A stretch of 64,000 nt of DNA from positions 62,001 to 126,000 of the forward strand of contig JAVXUO010000146.1 in assembly GCA_033065855.1 (NCBI GenBank), read 5' to 3'. Below are positions 62,301-64,000 of the stretch, one piece after another. The notes beneath the pieces were generated by a model. It had not been told where the DNA came from, did not search any database, and was given only the letters and a program-made list of their open reading frames with translations. Every line of letters starts with the position of its first letter. Position 1 is the stretch's first letter. The DNA is from Escallonia rubra (Eukaryota > Streptophyta > Magnoliopsida > Escalloniales > Escalloniaceae). A program made the translations under genes and the position numbers.

Positions 62301-63677
62301 GGGGAAGACGTACAATTTTATGCAAAGAAACTGGAGACACGTTTCTTATGTTACCTTACCATTAGAGACATTGGTCCCATAATCTCCTGTCCAATACTGT
62401 GTAGATTACATAGCTGGTTTTCCTGGTTCTTAAGGAAGGTAGGGATATGCGTGGCACCAAGGAGACCTTTCTGTGGCATCAAGATGCTTTTAGTCTTTTC
62501 AGTGTAGTTCTTTTATTACACTGTAACTTTCTCCAGTAGATTTAAAGCTGCATGAGATGTTAACCATGTGCAGCTTTTAGGTGCACTGAGTTCATTTTAC
62601 GCTCTCCAGAGGAGACAAATATCTCTTCCAGTCAAATATTATCCGTCTTCAATATTTTCTTAAGTGTTAATGGGGTGAACTTTTGTCCAGTCACGCCAGA
62701 TTTGAACTATATCGTAGTTATACCTCGTGTTGATTGGCTATCTCGTAATTGATCCATTTACGTATTGTGTAGGCATTTGATGCTCTTTTGATGTCTTTGG
62801 ATACTCGTGGGATTAGAGAGTCTCAATTGCAGATAATGTTGCAAACAATCGAGACATCTTTTAAGGAAAGTGTTAGAAAGACCTCGCTGTGTGCTAATAC
62901 TGGCCAATGTGGAACTGCTATTAAAATCGAAGGTGCTGAAAGTCCTGCCTGCACTGGTGGTGCAGAAAGTCCTAGTAGTGCAGTGTGTGCTTCAAATTCT
63001 GATTCATTAGAGCCGTCGTCGTCCTTTAAGATTGAGCTTGGGAGGCATGAAACTGAGAAAAAGAATGCTTTGAAAAGATATCAGGACCTGCAGATGTGGA
63101 TTTGGAGAGAGTGCTTCAATTCATCAAGCTTATGTGCCATGACATATGGGAAGAATGGTCGTACACCCCTTCTGGGAATTTGTGATTTATGTCTTGACAC
63201 TTACATTTTCGAGGAGAGTCTTTGCTCTTCTTGTGGTAGGACATTCGCCTTTAATGACAAGGTAAATTACGTGGAACATGTGATCCAGCTTATGGGGAGA
63301 AGGGAAGGCAACACCAAAAATGTTCTCTCTTCAGATCTTTCTCATCCATTGAGACTCAGGTTGATCAAGGCCCTCTTAAATTTCCTTGAGGTAAGAAATG
63401 ATTTAATACCTATGTACTTGGATTATCACCTTTTTGTTCTCGAATTTGTTTTAAGTGTTTTTTGAGGAAAGGCTCTATTTATTTTGTTGGTGTTTTCATT
63501 ATTTAGTTCGTTTTCGTTTTTAGTGGTTGTTAATTGATTTAATTGGAATTGTATCATTTCTGATCTATACAGGCTTCTGTTCCACCTGAGGCTTTTCTAC
63601 CTTCTTGGACAGATGAACGTAGGAAAACTTGGGGTTCAGACTTACACAATGCATCAACCACTGGGGATCTTCAACAG
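53373..63677 (+). CDS. RLT1: Homeobox-DDT chromatin-remodelling protein, RLT/RINGLET type (3' end outside window)
   Basis: Seventeen coding exons: 53373-53508, 54042-54488, 56383-56462, 57183-57470, 57546-57635, 57748-57912, 58038-58260, 58885-58985, 59471-59557, 59671-59823, 59924-60079, 60352-60561, 60633-61044, 61133-61356, 61489-61971, 62773-63390, 63573-63677. All junctions stay in frame (1326 residues; the family has about 1700). In order: homeodomain (26-85, with WFCHRR in place of WFQNRR), highly charged coiled coil (320-430), DDT domain (511-560, WRFCITFADVLGIWPFTLDE), HARE-HTH (680-752), WHIM-type motifs (895-945 and about 1020-1110, with GHDRRRNRYWQF) and a C-x2-C...C-x2-C pair (about 1222-1239). 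RLT proteins bind ISWI ATPases CHR11/17 in the nucleus and restrain the floral transition. RLT1 rather than RLT2 is suggested only by the HSL1 neighbourhood. The exon 3 end (56462 or 56456) is ambiguous. Confidence 0.93.
53509..54041 (+). repeat. RLT intron 1: degenerate GT-rich tandem units
   Basis: Units of roughly 110-150 bases recur, each with GGATTGATG, a TTGTTTGAGC element and a (TG)n run. The copy at about 53884-53911 contains GAGCTGCAGAGATGTATCCA, closely resembling the true exon 2 boundary (GAGCAGTGGAAATGTATCCA) 130 bases later. Confidence 0.6.
54489..56382 (+). other. RLT intron 2
   Basis: A 1.9-kb intron. An unrecognised 105-codon frame at 55635-55952 lies inside it, and a T run is at 56230-56249. 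I see no second gene. Confidence 0.5.
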
Positions 63678-64000
63678 GTATATGCCCTATTTCTTCTTCT
63701 TATGTTGGTGAATTTTTGGGTGGGGTGTTGACCTCTGCTTAGTTTGAGTGCTTATCTTTGTCTACCTTGTAATTCTTGTAGTTGACCATCATCCACTTTG
63801 TTGGGTTAGGTAATAATTAGTGGCCAAGTTGTCAATATCGACAAGGCTCGCTAAACTGTCAGAAACTATCCTAGAAAGAACTATCCAAGTGCTCTTGGAC
63901 ATTGTCTAGCAACATGCATTTGCAATTAATATATATATATCTCGGATTCCCAACTGACGACTCTGGCTCGATATGTGGGAATTCAGTAATGTGAGTTAAA
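63678..64000 (+). other. RLT intron 17, incomplete
   Basis: Non-coding sequence after the exon 17 donor (CAACAG/GTATAT). No acceptor with continuing RLT-like coding sequence appears before the window ends, so the C-terminal quarter is missing. Confidence 0.6.

Noticed and set aside
1..64000. Full LTR retrotransposon, CRISPR array, viral insertion or bacterial-type operon
   Set aside because: No long terminal direct-repeat pair, gag-pol frame, regularly spaced repeat array or clustered same-strand short genes were seen.

Overview
The window looks like nuclear DNA of a eudicot plant. It is AT-rich and gene-sparse, genes carry GT-AG introns, and the spacers are full of decayed transposons. All six protein genes have clear plant-specific relatives. 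I cannot name the species from sequence alone.

Layout. On the minus strand lie a small membrane-anchored kinase-like gene (354-1394) and a complete HAESA/HSL1-type LRR receptor kinase in two exons (6913-10391). A 19.4-kb spacer with no convincing gene follows. It holds long G/C homopolymers, miniature inverted-repeat elements, a hAT-type element and a SINE-like unit. Next come a DMP (DUF679) membrane protein (29760-30395, plus) and an intronless P-type PPR gene (33902-35338, minus). A 9-kb spacer then contains a 3.7-kb inverted-repeat-bounded element. After it come the chloroplast triose-phosphate/phosphate translocator (44605-49003, plus, 12 coding exons) and, beyond another repeat-filled spacer, the first 17 coding exons of a homeobox-DDT chromatin-remodelling subunit of the RLT/RINGLET type (53373-63677, plus), whose 3' end lies outside the window.

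The genes do not form a pathway. What links them is ancestral order. From memory, kinase, DMP, PPR and TPT are consecutive in Arabidopsis at At5g46080-At5g46110, while kinase, RLT1 and HSL1 lie together at At1g28390-At1g28440. The window seems to keep in one piece an order that Arabidopsis split between two duplicated segments.

The transposon record is unusually readable. There is a Mutator-like foldback MITE with 118-bp arms and a perfect 10-bp target duplication, a 5'-truncated LINE with a 17-bp target duplication, and three related hAT-type elements with 8-bp target duplications. I found no CRISPR, virus, toxin or bacterial-type system, and no clearly new biochemical system. The most unusual items are the foldback MITE, the hAT family, the RLT intron built from copies of its own splice-acceptor region, the degenerate kinase and the G21/C17/G30 tracts.
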